A DNA stretch of 64,000 nt from Epiperipatus broadwayi (Eukaryota > Onychophora > Udeonychophora > Euonychophora > Peripatidae): contig JAQFVV010006469.1 of NCBI GenBank assembly GCA_028023455.1, positions 618,001 to 682,000 of the forward strand, read 5' to 3'. The position numbers were made by a program, and so were the translations under genes. Below are positions 50,510 to 64,000 of this stretch, piece after piece; within the stretch, counting starts at the first letter, position 1, and every line of letters begins with the position of its first letter. The notes beneath the pieces were generated by a model. It had not been told where the DNA came from and did not search any database. It worked only from the letters and a program-made list of their open reading frames with translations.

Positions 50510-53500
50510 TGTCTCATTTCAATAATTAATAATAAATAACATATTTTAAATGAGTGAATTCAATTTAAAAGAATCATATTATTTGAACTGAAACAATCTT
50601 TCCATTAAAGTTATTTAAATAGATTTATTTCTCTCTCTCTCTCTTTCTTTCTTTCTATTATTTATAATTATTTAATAATAATAATGTATAATTGTTTCTG
50701 TAATTCTGAAATTATTTTTTATAAGTGAAGTTAAACAATTTTGCATATTCTTAACTTCCACCCTAAGTAATTGGTAAGGTATAGTGGGATGCTTTTGTGA
50801 CAAGGTTTTTGTATAGTTGAGTAACAATTCTAAGCAAACATTCCAAAATAGAGAGAGATCTGGTATTTAATTTAAATATCAGTTGATTACATGTGATCAG
50901 GATATTCTTAGTGTGGAAATGGGAATTTCAACTATTAGAAAATTAGTTTAATAATCTGGTCTCAAAGTATTGATCAATGATTAACTTAACTATTCATCCT
51001 GTCATCATCTTTCTTTAGGTTTTGACTTGTTAATGAGAGTGATAATTCATACTCTCAGGTCAAATTGTTTAAAAGCTAGTGGCTCTAATAGAATAAAAAA
51101 ACAGTTTAGATTTGACAATTTACATATACTTTTCAGGGATAGTTTTAGTTTGCTTGGACAAAATAGTCTTTGTCCCAAGGTCAGGAGTACAAATAAAAAT
51201 AATGAAATGGTTATTTTTCCTGGAAAGACAGGTGATGTTCAAATATTAGAAGCCATAGGTTAAGCTTTAATCAAAGAACATCTAGCTCCTAAGTTCATCA
51301 CTATGCTAATCAATTGAATATTGGTTATCATGATTTAACAGTTATCTTATAGGATTTGGTGTAGTTGTGGAATAGTATAACTTAATTAAGGTCCAGAGGC
51401 ACAGCTCAGTATCTGCCTTTGCTAATTTCCAAACTTAATATAAACTTTTAAGCACTAGATCATTCAACTGATCTTTTTTTTTTTTTTGCTTTGTGAGATT
51501 TAAAGTGATGGTAAAATAGAAGAACTCAAGGTCTGTGCAGCACAGTTCAATTTTGTCATTTCTGATATTCAAACTTACAATAAAACTTGCAACAACAAAC
51601 TATTTGATTGTTTTATTATACTTATTATGATAAATTTAAATCTGAATGAACCTTTGAATTTTTTCAGATGACTCACAAACTTCACAAAATTTTACAGTTT
51701 TTTTGGATATCCATTCATAGCCAATACAACTAACCATTTAATTATTAGTCAAATAATTGAATTTTTTTGATTATTCACTAGTAGACAATTCAAAATAAGA
51801 ATTTGAAAAATCTCTCATTACTGAACAGTTGATTAATTCAGTAAGTACAATATTCTCTTTCTTTATTCTTTTTTTTGGAAAAAATGTCTGGATAGATTTA
51901 ACTTTTTAAGAAAATATTTAAATGGTTTATTTTTATTCTAATTTATAAAATGTATTGATTTGATGATTATTGGAAGGCCACTTGATTTCATTCTAAGAAA
52001 ACCTAAAACACTTCTGGATATCTACAAAATCTTCAAGTTCTACCCTAATTTTTTTTTGTGTGTGCTGCTAAAACAATGTACAAAAATTATTAGTCATTTT
52101 AAAGTGGTGCATAAACAAAAGCATATATTAGAATCATTAAATCAATTTGTGATAAACTTTTTTTTAGAGAATCCATATATTTATTGAAATGCAACTAGTA
52201 TAATATCAAACTATTTTTTAGTTAACATTTCAATTAAAAAAGAATAAGGCAGACTTTGAAAGTAATAAAACCATAACTATAGCATTAACCATATTTCTAT
52301 ACAGTGTAAATGACATTGAGTACATTTGGATAAGAATTGGAGTCCTGTAATAGAAATAGAGACTATTTGTTAAGGTGTTTAAAGTTATTAATGTTAAACC
52401 CAATTTTTAGAAATGTAAATACTTTGATACTACAAAAAACATGTGCCTTGTTATTATGCACAAGATAATTCATATTGTTAATAAACTTGAGCAATTAAAG
52501 AATAGATAAGTCTTGGAATGTTTTTCAATTCCTAAGCAAACTTTTGGATTTATTTCAAGTATCCATATATTTATTTCAAACAGCTATTCACTATTAGTTG
52601 GTATAATGGTAACTTTAATTACTATTTGGAGGATTATCTAGATTAGTCATATGAATGAATGCACTTACTGTAAAATTGTAATTTAATAAAAACAATCGAA
52701 GAAATAGAATTAGCATATTTGCATATCATTAAACGTAGTAGCAAGCTATGATTATGAAGGCAAGATCCTTTGAAAGCGCTCAGCTCGTTTGTTTTTAGTT
52801 AGCTATTTTATATTAACACTTTATAGCTTCTGGGAACAGTTGCGTCACACACGTACATGTGCTAGAATAAAAACATTATTGGAGATGTTGGTATAGTCAT
52901 TTGAATTCTGAGCCCATAAGCTAATTTACATTTTATTTAAAATTATTCTTTTCTTCCTACCATAAAGCCATCCTTATCTTTAGATTGACTATAACAGAAA
53001 GCTGAAACTAATTCACTTCTTTATACTATTCAAACTAATAAAATGAAATTTAAAAAATCAGATTTCAAATATAGGCTATCTTATTTGCATTACTACACAG
53101 TCAGTTTTCTTTCACCATCTTGTATTCATTAATTGCTAAAGCTTGAAGTAGATGACTCTAGTATAGGAAAAATATAACTGCTCTTTGAAGTATATGACTA
53201 AGCACATAAGAGGTCATGTGATATTATTCTTAGTTTAAAATATTTGATCGAACTTTCAATAGAGCATCTGGGATTTAAAATTGACTTTTATTATAAAGAA
53301 TAGTTAGGAGATATAATGACTGTAATTACTAATTGTATATAATTAAATTTAATTAATTCTAGATAGAGATTTTAAATGCCTTCTCTTCCAGAATTTATTG
53401 GAAAAGCTTGTTTAAAACTATTAGCATACTCATTATATTACATTTGTAGTAGAGCTTAAGTCACATGATGTATGAGTTGGTTTTATTACTATTATAATTA

Positions 53501-54176
53501 AATTATATTTATTGTTACTATTGAGATATATGAAGTTTGTTGACAATATAGTCAGTTTACCTAAATAGAAGTTTCATGGCAATGCTTAATGAGAGAAATC
53601 ATAATGACAATTGTAATTCATGAAGAAATGTTATGATGTTTTAGTGTAATATATGTGCAGAAATTATGACTTGTAATAAAAAAAGTCTAAACATGCTAAA
53701 CATCCCCAAATTCTAAAAACATTAAGTCAGTTATCAATAAAATTTCAAACATTAACCAATAAATCTTACCTATACCTTAAGACAATGCTAAGTTACTTCA
53801 GTAAAAAAACTCATAAACCATATTACCAGATAATAGTGACTGCATGAAATTACCTATCCACTGATGCACCAATTTATACATTAGAAATTTATAATAATGA
53901 CCATGTGATGTTACTGATATTAATAAATTCACAAAAAATATTAGAATATTGCATTACAATATCATTGCTAATTAATATAAGGGCAAAATGAATTATAGAA
54001 AAATATTGTAAAATAAATAAAAAGCAATTACAATTTAAATTTCTTGTTTACCACAGAAAGCAAAATAATGTAACACATTAATTTTTTGTTTTTTATTTTA
54101 AAAACTATATAGATGTAAAACAATATTAAGAAAGGAAAACTAAATATGTGCAACTGTTAGGATATAAGCATAGACA
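50510..54176. other. AT-rich stretch, one unassigned open frame
   Basis: 3.7 kb. A (TC)n microsatellite lies at 50632-50655. The open frame at 51027-51263 (78 codons) is less low-complexity than its neighbours, with around LHILFRDSFSLLG in its middle, but I recognise no family and it has no partner frames with motifs. The frame at 51960-52187 likewise has no support. Confidence 0.35.
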
Positions 54177-55555
54177 ATGAAAATACTAATGAACCAGAAA
54201 GATATGAAAGAAATCAATCAAAAATTTAATGACACCATACCAAAAAAATTGTTCAAAACATTCAAGAAATTCTTCTCAAATAAATCCCTAGTTTTGGCAG
54301 TTACTGATGAGAATTTATCCTTATATAAATTCCCAAGAGACTCCTATATAAAGAAATAGCTGAGAAACAAATGTAGCATACCATACTACCAATTGGAGAC
54401 CATTCAAATTCTAGATATATCATGGTTGATTTTTTTTAATGAAAAGCAATGTGCAGAGTTCCAGGAAAAAATTAAATTGCTCCAAAATTATGCTCTCATT
54501 GTAATAGATAAAAACCTACAAGCACACTGAGAAATACATACTTTGGTTATAATATTCAAGATTTTACAAAGCTAATACAGCCATTTGGTCGAACAATATA
54601 TATTAAACCAATCTACTGCACTGACACATCTACTTCAGTTTACACCAACAACTTTCACTTTAAAATTAAGCTATACAACAACATCAATCCTGAAAACATC
54701 CCTAATCAGATAATAGATCAGGAAGCTTTGCTGACTCTTCAAATAAAAGGCCTGAGACCACAATGCTAGCAGTAAATTGCATGAACAACAAAAACACTAA
54801 AAGTGACCTAACCTCATTTTATATGCCTCAAGAGAAACCAGAACAGGGAACAGATGTGGGACCTACTATAAAAGATGAGGCAAAGCTATTATATAGGCAA
54901 CAAAATAATGCTAAGAAGACAACAAATGAGATGGGAAATACCAACAAAGATCAACTAAATACAAAAAATAGCGGATATACAGATATTAATAAGATAAAAA
55001 ACTAGAAATAGGAACAGTAAAAAAAAAAAAAAATTCAAAAATATCTGATAATATAAATATATTAAACACAGAAGAACAATTAACACCAAAAACAAAATAA
55101 GCACAAACTCAAGGCAGAATAAAAGGGAAGGCAAATGATATTACAAAAGAGCAAGATCTGATCCAAACTAATAATAAAGAAACCTAAAGATTAGATAAAC
55201 AAAAAGAATAGGAAAGGGACACAGCAATGAATAAAACGCAGCTACTCAATAATAGTAAAATAAATAACAATGACTTTAATACACCACAAATATCAAGAAT
55301 AATAAACAAGACCAGCACACAAATCATAGAGGAAATAACCAGAGATATATCATAAAATATATCAGTAGAAGTAGAGCAAAAGAGAAAGCCAGACTGATCC
55401 CCAAATAAGAATAGATGTATAAAAAAAGTAAAAACTGAAGAAATAGAGAATGATCAAATTAACCCACTTTGTCAACCAACTGATTTTTCCAATGAAGAAA
55501 TTGACCTAAATTATGAAGATGCATCTGAGATGCTATCAATGAACAACAGAGATTA
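54177..55555 (+). pseudogene. LINE ORF1 remnant
   Basis: KFNDTIPKKLFKTFKKFFSN and LVLAVTDENLSLYKFP align with KFNKTIPRSLFLTFKRFFTD and IVLAVTDSLCTLYSFP of the intact copy. After frame changes, LRNTYFGYNIQDF (about 54530) aligns with LKNTYFGYNMEDF, and NPENIPNQIIDQEALLTL (about 54690) with DPENIPTHITDEEATLYI. The CCHC knuckle that should follow GLRPQC near 54760 is largely missing. The C-terminal part to 55555 is Asn/Lys/Thr-rich with several stops. In it, the region equivalent to the intact copy's ORF1 end and the small ORF after it lies in one frame. Confidence 0.65.
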
Positions 55556-55858
55556 AAATAGCAATACACTCAAACAGAATTATAATGTTCTCACTAAAAC
55601 AATGAACAGGCTTCAAGATGTACTTCAAGCAAGGGGTTGGTGACAGGTTGATAAGGGGATGAGTGTCTATATATGAACACATACAAAAAAAGCATAGAAT
55701 TGAAAACATTGATGATAATAAAATAAAAAATTATTATTCAGGCATGGTATAATATTCTTATGTAATCTTAACCCCATTCAGTGTATTGTAAATGTACACA
55801 TGAATCAATGTATGATCTATACAGCTGTAAAAAACTTATGTAAACCTATTTATTGTGC

Positions 55859-55864
55859 AATAAA
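55859..55864 (+). terminator. Polyadenylation signal of the ORF1-only LINE copy
   Basis: AATAAAG shortly before the simple-repeat tail. It matches the AATAAAG at 61408-61414 in the intact copy, which is also preceded by a tatgtaaacctat/tgtgtaaacctat word. Confidence 0.5.
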
Positions 55865-55935
55865 GTTTATTGTTGAAATCTAATAATAATAATCATAATC
55901 ACCACCATCATCATGATAATAACAACAACAACAAC

Positions 55936-55966
<31 letters not shown>

Positions 55967-56389
55967 TAGCGCCACCTGGATACAAACCTAGTAGCAGGTA
56001 AGCAAAGAACCTCTTAGCTTTTTGTTAATAAAATGCAGATTTATTTGCTAATAACAAATAGAAATGTCCAATAAAACAATTTAAAACACTCAAATATTTA
56101 TTTTGATTGAAAAAAAAGAAAAAAAAGGACAGAGAAATCCAAAGATTTTTTTTTATCGTAAATCCGCACCTAATGCTAATAGACAAACGCATAGTTAAAA
56201 GCTAGCGGATCTAATAACTAATGCCAAAATCTCAGGCAAATTTAATTTTTTAATAAGAGTAGATTTAAAATCAAATATACAAAACTCTATAATTTTGCGG
56301 ATAACTGAATTGTTTTGGTTATATATACTAGTGTTTGTTTAAAAAAAAAAAAAGGGAATTTAAACATACCTTTAATTGGAAAACTTAAA

Positions 56390-57676
56390 ATGGTGACCGC
56401 TCAACCAATTAACCAGGTGGGTGGTCCATCGCAGGGCACGAGAAAATCATATGCTGCTATAGCAAAAAAAGCCCAAGATTACGTAAGCCCGGCAAAAGGT
56501 CCTAGGTTCAGGAAAACAACAGCAGATGATTTGGAAAACTTGAACCTTATGGATTAAAATAAAAATGATCCCCCTCCCCCTCATATTGAATGGACTGATG
56601 AAATGCTGGAACAAATTGGAGAGAAATTCAACAAAACAATACCTCGATCACTTTTCCTGACGTTTAAACGTTTCTTCACCGATAAATCAATAGTACTCGC
56701 TGTAACAGATAGTCTTTGCACACTATACAGTTTCCCCAAATCCCTTCTAATAGAAACACTGCATGAAAATAATATGCTTGAATCGGTACAATGCATAGGC
56801 GACCATCCAAATAGCAGATATGTGGCGGTCCAGTTTTATGAAAATGAGCAAAGAGAACAATTTAGAAACCGAATTAAGACGCTAAATAATTTCGCACTAA
56901 TAACAGTCGATGAGAATAAATATAAAAATATCTCCGGAATTTTAAAAAATACGTATTTTGGCTACAACATGGAAGATTTCCAAAAAATGATGAATCCTTT
57001 CGGAAAAGTCGTTTTCTTCCAGCAAAAATACATTAAAGAAGCAGCAATTCCCATACTAACCAATAGCTTTGAATTCAAAATTAAATTGAATAAACAAGTA
57101 GACCCGGAGAATATCCCCACACACATAACCGATGAAGAAGCTACACTATATATTTACGTCAGAGGGCTTAAGCCAGGTTGCTTCCGTTGTGGAAGAAGAG
57201 GACATATTGCAATGGAATGCAATGAACAAACACAGCAAAATAAAAACAATACATCAAAAAACTCAGGAAACGTTACAGAAAGCGAAGACACAAATAACCA
57301 ACTAGACGAGTTAAACTACCCTACACTACAAAGCACCCAGGAAAACAACATATCTAATAGAAATGAAAGAATTAGCAATCCAGTAAACACTATAACAACA
57401 AGAGAAATTAAAACAGATAAGGAAAATCAAAGCAGTGAAAACCCGCCCAATTTAAATAGAATGGAGGAAAAAGAAAACGAGAACCTACCAAAAGAGCTTA
57501 AAGGAAAAACGAATGAAAATGATGAGCAATCAGAAAGCATGATAATAAATAAAATGACCACAGAAATCATGGATAAAATAACACAGTACTATCCAATGCT
57601 AGAAAGCACATCAATTGAAAGCAGGAAGAAAACACATAAAACAAAAAAACAAGAGAAATTAAGAAAATTAAAATGA
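56390..57676 (+). CDS. LINE ORF1 (nucleic-acid binding, CCHC), one in-frame stop
   Basis: The long open part is 56603-57676 (357 codons). In the same frame upstream lies ATG 56390 and a Ser/Ala-rich N-terminus (around RKSYAAIAKKAQDY) that ends at TAA 56555-56557. Without that stop the protein would begin at 56390 and have about 428 residues. In the 357-codon part, residues 1-190 are a conserved body shared with the copy at 54177. CFRCGRRGHIAMEC (193-206) is a CCHC zinc knuckle. The rest is a low-complexity Asn/Glu/Lys-rich tail. ORF1 proteins of this type bind element RNA and act as chaperones in the RNP; that role is inferred from the family. The stop codon overlaps the ATG of the next small frame (ATGA at 57673-57676). 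Confidence 0.75.
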
Positions 57677-57855
57677 ACGAGGAAGAAGATAATCAGATTA
57701 ATTTAACAGAAGAAACCACAGCAGAAGAGATGGAAATAGAACTAACCACACCAGAAGCAAAAAAATTAAAAAAATCACCACACTATAACACACGTATCCA
57801 AACACAAACAGAATCACCACAGGAAAAAAACATGCAAACAAAAATGGCAGAATAA
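57673..57855 (+). CDS. Small ORF, probably the displaced C-terminus of ORF1
   Basis: 60 codons, acidic and then basic (EEEDNQIN, AKKLKKSPHYNTR). Its ATG overlaps the ORF1 stop in the -1 frame. In the older copy, the corresponding stretches (IINKTSTQIIEEIT and, about 35 codons later, EEIENDQINPL) lie in one frame. So either this copy gained a frameshift in the A-rich end of ORF1 (about 57635-57675), or it uses a -1 shift or stop-start coupling. It ends 3 bases before the ORF2 ATG. There is no known domain. Confidence 0.5.
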   Translation: MNEEEDNQINLTEETTAEEMEIELTTPEAKKLKKSPHYNTRIQTQTESPQEKNMQTKMAE

Positions 57856-57858
57856 ACC

Positions 57859-58848
57859 ATGATCCAATTTAAATCTCCCTCGCAATATAAGTTAAACTCA
57901 ATGAAAATTAAGATCGGCGCAATAAATGTTCGGGGATTAAACTCGAAGAAAAAAATACAAGAAATCAATTACTGGATACAACAACTCCAACCTACCATTT
58001 TAGGACTTGTAGAAACGAAAATCTACAACGGATCGCAAATAAATCCAGCACAACTTATGAATAAAATGGGTTTTTGTGCATGCTCTAGAGACACACTAAC
58101 GCCCTCAGGTGGAACAGGAATTTTTATTAGCCAAAGAAGTCCCTTTACAACGTTTAAAATAATATACATAGACGCGAATCTATTAATAACCACATTCAAT
58201 AATAAAAACTTCTCAATAAATATTATATTTGTATATATACCACCAGGACCAACTGTAATTAACAGAATAATAACAACAATTAACTCAATCCTCTCAAACA
58301 ATCCCTACCCAACTATTCTTACGGGAGATTTCAACATAAGTTATAAGAAATTTATTACGAAATGGATACACCAGTTAACATTTCCACTCATGAGTGCAGA
58401 AGATTTTCTACCACCTAACTCTATATCTTTTTATAACAATAGACACGGAACTTTAATAGATCTAATGTTTTATTCCCCAATGTTGCACCATTCAATAGAA
58501 ATAGCTCTTTCCCTAACCCCTTTGTCAGACCATGCAGCGCAGATAATAACGCTAAACATAAACACACACCGCAGCGCAATAATTAATTTGCAAAAAACGA
58601 TCAGGATTCTACTACCAGACAATACTACGGAGTCACTTTTTTCAGAAATTTATATAATGATAAATAAAATGAATCAGCTTGAATTAGACCCGATATCCAG
58701 ATACATAGCTTACACTAACATGCTTTCATTTAATATAAACCATATCACACAAAAATCAATCTCTCCCTCCAGGCTAATTACATTAGCAGATGAAATATAC
58801 AAAAGAATCAGTCTGGCTAAACCGGTTCAACATAATCAAACAACATAA
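57859..58848 (+). CDS. LINE ORF2, N-terminal part: AP-type endonuclease
   Basis: 329 codons. An inner ATG at 57901 (residue 15) is a plausible start, as the domain begins right there. Endonuclease/exonuclease/phosphatase motifs in order: INVRGLNS (Asn 23), LVETK (Glu 52), IFVYIPPGP (about 123-131), LTGDFNIS (Asp 157, Asn 159), GTLIDLMF (Asp 201) and LSDHAAQI (Asp 224, His 225). All catalytic positions are present, so the domain looks functional. It would cut target DNA to prime reverse transcription. The frame stops at 58846, but the protein clearly continues one frame over: from about 58842 frame 3 is open through KLTQLYKQTCNKLKQYL into the RT part. A single-base indel thus separates the two. 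Confidence 0.85.
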   Translation: MIQFKSPSQYKLNSMKIKIGAINVRGLNSKKKIQEINYWIQQLQPTILGLVETKIYNGSQINPAQLMNKMGFCACSRDTLTPSGGTGIFISQRSPFTTFKIIYIDANLLITTFNNKNFSINIIFVYIPPGPTVINRIITTINSILSNNPYPTILTGDFNISYKKFITKWIHQLTFPLMSAEDFLPPNSISFYNNRHGTLIDLMFYSPMLHHSIEIALSLTPLSDHAAQIITLNINTHRSAIINLQKTIRILLPDNTTESLFSEIYIMINKMNQLELDPISRYIAYTNMLSFNINHITQKSISPSRLITLADEIYKRISLAKPVQHNQTT

Positions 58849-58970
58849 TTAAACTCACCCAGCTCTATAAACAGACTTGCAATAAATTAAAACAATATCT
58901 AAGCATAAAAAAGAAAAAAAATTGCCTATCACAGCCACACACATGGACACACGGATATATTAGGTGGGCT

Positions 58971-61112
58971 TTGGGGTACCCATCCATAAATAAAGTTCCC
59001 ATGGCGCTGGAATCAGAAAATAAGATTACAGCAGGATTTAACATGATTGCACCTATATATAACTATTTCAAAACAAAGCTAACTAAGCATGCACAATTCA
59101 CACCCAAAGAAGATTATTTTGGAACAACTGAAGATGAGATGCCATTTAAAATCGAGGATTTTAAGGTAGTGTTAGAATCAATCCCACCCACATGTCATCC
59201 AGGACCTCCAGGCATTCCACAGTTTGTACTTGCACATCTTAGCCAAATTACAAATACATACCTGTGTCAATTGGCAAATCAAATATCACAAAAAATTTAT
59301 AGCATACAGGGATTATACAAGATATCAATGGTACCATTTATGAAAAAACAAGAACCTATTACCAAGATCACCAACTTAAGACCTATCTCAATGGAGCCTT
59401 TAGGAATTAAACTGCTAGAAAAAGTAATAAAGGTGAAAATTGAACCATTTATACTGACAAAAATATCACAACATCAGTATGCAAAGAAAGGCTCATCCAC
59501 AGGTCAGGCAGCACTAATCTTTAAAACTATAATTAACTCAGTAATTAAGAAGAAGAAATATGCTCCAATTGCAGTACAACTAGATTTTGAAAGTGCTTTC
59601 GACTCGGTACCAATAAAAATCTTACTAAACCAACTAAAGGAAACACAAATACCACGATCAATATTATATGCAATAGCCAATCTACTTTTAAACAGAGAAG
59701 TACATATCACACTTAATGGAAGAACATCATCATCATTCTATCCCACTCAATCAATACCACAAGGGTCACCACTGAGTACACTACTGTTCACATTCTACAT
59801 AAACCCCTTATTGGAAGAAATTGAAAAAAAAATACAGGGAGTGTTAATACCAAATACAAAAAGATACATTCCTTGTATAGCTTATATGGATGATATCACA
59901 ATATTCTTAGCATCAAAAAAGCAACTACATGCACTACAAAACATCATAGAAGAATATACAAAAAAATTCAAACTTAAAATCAATATCAATAAGTCAGCTG
60001 CTTGGATAATTTTTACAGGGAAAGTAAACAAACAAGGAAAGCCCAGCAGTTTTCTAGGTTTTCCATTTTATCTGGGAATGAATCAAATGAGAACAACAAT
60101 ACAAAACAAACTCAAAGTGGATGCAGAAAGAATCACAGAATCATTATCCAGATCATATCTATCAATATACGCAAAAATATCATTATTCAATCAACTCATA
60201 ATGTCAAAAATAAGCTACTATTTACCAATAATTAGTTTCACAAAACCATTTATAGCCTCAATTAATTCATTTTGTAGCAAACTACTATGGAACAGGAAAG
60301 TAGTTGCCATTTCAATAAAGCAACTCAACCAACCAACAAAATGGAATGGTCTGGGACTTCACTCAATATCAGTGTTTCAGACACAAAAAACAATAAATCT
60401 GCTAATAGCCATAGTCAAAAGATTTCCAGATATTGAACCAATACTGGAGATCATACCCACAGATCATCCACCACCTACAAACAATTATATCTTTACGTTG
60501 CTTGAAAGCATTGAGAGCATCAAAAACAAAGTAACGCTGAAAAGTCCAATAAAATATACTTATTGGCAAATACATGATTTCCTAACACAAAAACAATCTG
60601 AGAATAACCAAATATCTGTATTGGGAATTGATAACAGCCAATTACTTAAAAAATTTAGGAAATGGTACCTGGAACCAAAATTTTACGATTTCATAATTAA
60701 AGTCAATTTGAAAGCACTACCTACAAGTCATTTTATTAGATACAGAAGATTCTATATAAATATAGATCCCTTGTGTATGCTGTGTCACAGGGACCATTTC
60801 ATACATAATTGTTCAGGACTTGAAAAAGTAAGACAGATGATGGTTGGCGGATATAGGAAAAATGAAACAACACTAGATGAGATTCTACAAACATTCAAAA
60901 ATAATGGAATACCCACCATTAGGGCAGCCACTTTCAGCCTATATGCATTCTGGTGTACCAGATGCACTTTTACACTGGGCAACAACACAAGAAGGCACCC
61001 TAACACCTATAAGAACAAATTGCAAAAAATAAAAGAAAGAGACAGTATCATTGCACCTCCTGATATCTTTGCAGCAACATGGTCTCTTTTTAAAATTCAG
61101 GCCACTTTATAA
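58971..61112 (+). CDS. LINE ORF2, C-terminal part: reverse transcriptase
   Basis: 713 codons counted from a TTG, but the frame is open from about 58842 and the N-terminus is really the endonuclease part, giving about 1,085 residues for whole ORF2. RT motifs by residue of this frame: NLRPIS (135-140), KKGSSTGQAAL (172-182), LDFESAFDSV (204-213, first catalytic Asp), IPQGSPLSTLLF (262-273), IAYMDDITIF (303-312, the catalytic pair Asp 307/308; YMDD where most LINEs have YADD or FADD), and FLGFPFYLG (361-369). The C-terminus has CMLCHRDHFIHNC (602-614), a CCHC-type finger common in this group. No RNase H domain. All key residues are kept. Confidence 0.85.
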   Translation: MGYPSINKVPMALESENKITAGFNMIAPIYNYFKTKLTKHAQFTPKEDYFGTTEDEMPFKIEDFKVVLESIPPTCHPGPPGIPQFVLAHLSQITNTYLCQLANQISQKIYSIQGLYKISMVPFMKKQEPITKITNLRPISMEPLGIKLLEKVIKVKIEPFILTKISQHQYAKKGSSTGQAALIFKTIINSVIKKKKYAPIAVQLDFESAFDSVPIKILLNQLKETQIPRSILYAIANLLLNREVHITLNGRTSSSFYPTQSIPQGSPLSTLLFTFYINPLLEEIEKKIQGVLIPNTKRYIPCIAYMDDITIFLASKKQLHALQNIIEEYTKKFKLKININKSAAWIIFTGKVNKQGKPSSFLGFPFYLGMNQMRTTIQNKLKVDAERITESLSRSYLSIYAKISLFNQLIMSKISYYLPIISFTKPFIASINSFCSKLLWNRKVVAISIKQLNQPTKWNGLGLHSISVFQTQKTINLLIAIVKRFPDIEPILEIIPTDHPPPTNNYIFTLLESIESIKNKVTLKSPIKYTYWQIHDFLTQKQSENNQISVLGIDNSQLLKKFRKWYLEPKFYDFIIKVNLKALPTSHFIRYRRFYINIDPLCMLCHRDHFIHNCSGLEKVRQMMVGGYRKNETTLDEILQTFKNNGIPTIRAATFSLYAFWCTRCTFTLGNNTRRHPNTYKNKLQKIKERDSIIAPPDIFAATWSLFKIQATL

Positions 61113-61407
61113 TAAAGGATATAATAGAAAAGGACAGAGGCAAACATGAAATTCAGTGTTGCAAGAACATGAAAAAATTACTGAAACCATGATCATTGAT
61201 TTATATTGTACATAAACTTGGACAATAAATATTTCATTAAGTGTTGAAAAATCTAAAACATTGTGAAAGCCACTATCTAAGTTCTAAAAAGACAATTTTT
61301 AAGTGCAAAGAGACTCTAATTAAACATACAGACTGTAATGTAATAACTGTGTAAACCTATGTATAACACTATGTTGAATCAACAACCAATGTAACCACTT
61401 GTTTTTG

Positions 61408-61413
61408 AATAAA
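61408..61413 (+). terminator. Polyadenylation signal of the near-intact LINE
   Basis: AATAAA about 16 bases before the (TAA)n tail. The tail is TAA-type, not poly-A, so whether the signal is used is uncertain. Confidence 0.5.
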
Positions 61414-61427
61414 GTTACCTTTAAAAC

Positions 61428-61600
<173 letters not shown>

Positions 61601-61633
61601 GAAATTATTTCACACTCAGCTGCCTACTATATA

Positions 61634-62027
<394 letters not shown>

Positions 62028-62059
62028 GAAATTATTTCACACTAGCTGCCTACTATATA

Positions 62060-64000
<1,941 letters not shown>

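Larger units (their letters stand above)
54177..55965 (+). mobile_element. Decayed ORF1-only LINE copy with (TAA)n tail
   Basis: Related to the element that follows it. It has an ORF1 remnant (54177-55555), then directly a short 3' region with AATAAA at 55859-55864 and a simple-repeat tail ending in (TAA)n at 55936-55965. No endonuclease or reverse transcriptase sequence is present between ORF1 and the 3' region, so ORF2 has been deleted. The protein-level similarity to its neighbour looks moderate, suggesting another subfamily and not a recent duplicate. Confidence 0.7.

Noticed and set aside
51027-51263. 78-codon open frame with LHILFRDSFSLLG, briefly considered as a polymerase or transposase fragment
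   Set aside because: No catalytic motif, no neighbouring frame with related signal, and AT-rich surroundings. Similarity was too vague to name.

Overview
The window is strongly AT-rich eukaryotic DNA, almost certainly from an animal (probably an invertebrate). The evidence is a dense mix of metazoan-type mobile elements: an RTE-type LINE, a LINE whose ORF1 carries an SGNH-esterase-like domain, a Penelope-like element, a Ty3/gypsy-type LTR element, a hAT-type MITE, and a long LINE of L1/Tx1-like character with (TAA)n at both ends. I cannot name the species. I found no convincing host exon. Every protein-coding stretch I can assign belongs to a transposable element, although small spliced exons cannot be excluded.

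Layout. 60-616: a 541-bp hAT-like MITE with an 8-bp target duplication. 646-764: a tRNA-like dispersed repeat. 810-1765: the decayed 3' half of an RTE LINE (+). 2990-6357: an LTR retrotransposon with two 627-629-bp LTRs, a 5-bp target duplication, a broken gag and protease, and a deleted RT/RNaseH/integrase core. 6358-13711: AT-rich non-coding DNA with a 103-bp tandem duplication. 13712-19745: a tandem array of a roughly 2.2-kb unit (two copies plus a partial third; copy 2 carries about 1.2 kb of extra DNA). 21391-21460: a tRNA-Gly-like sequence. 25256-25490: a copy of a dispersed repeat. 25900-31630: a decayed, nearly full-length SGNH-ORF1 LINE (+), split in its endonuclease by a roughly 1.17-kb MITE-like insertion. 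32833-35690: an RTE LINE (-) with a recognisable endonuclease, RT and 3' end. 37833-38581: a solo LTR with an internal minisatellite. 39490-40740: a Penelope-like RT fragment (-). 44753-47420: a gag remnant with a very long coiled coil, interrupted by a hairpin element. 48200-50510: inverted and foldback repeats. 54177-61595: two LINE copies of one superfamily, head to tail. The first is ORF1-only and decayed. The second is nearly intact. 61596-62495: two near-identical hairpins between (TAA)n tracts.

The liveliest part is 54-62.5 kb. The nearly intact LINE has one stop in ORF1 and one frameshift in ORF2. It has an AP-type endonuclease, a YMDD reverse transcriptase and a CCHC ORF1. It starts next to a (TAA)n tract that probably belongs to its older relative, and it ends in another. 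This suggests, without proving it, a microsatellite-associated integration habit. A short ORF after ORF1 is probably ORF1's displaced C-terminus, because the older copy has the two segments in one frame. The element that is least explained is the 2.2-kb tandem unit at 13.7-19.7 kb.
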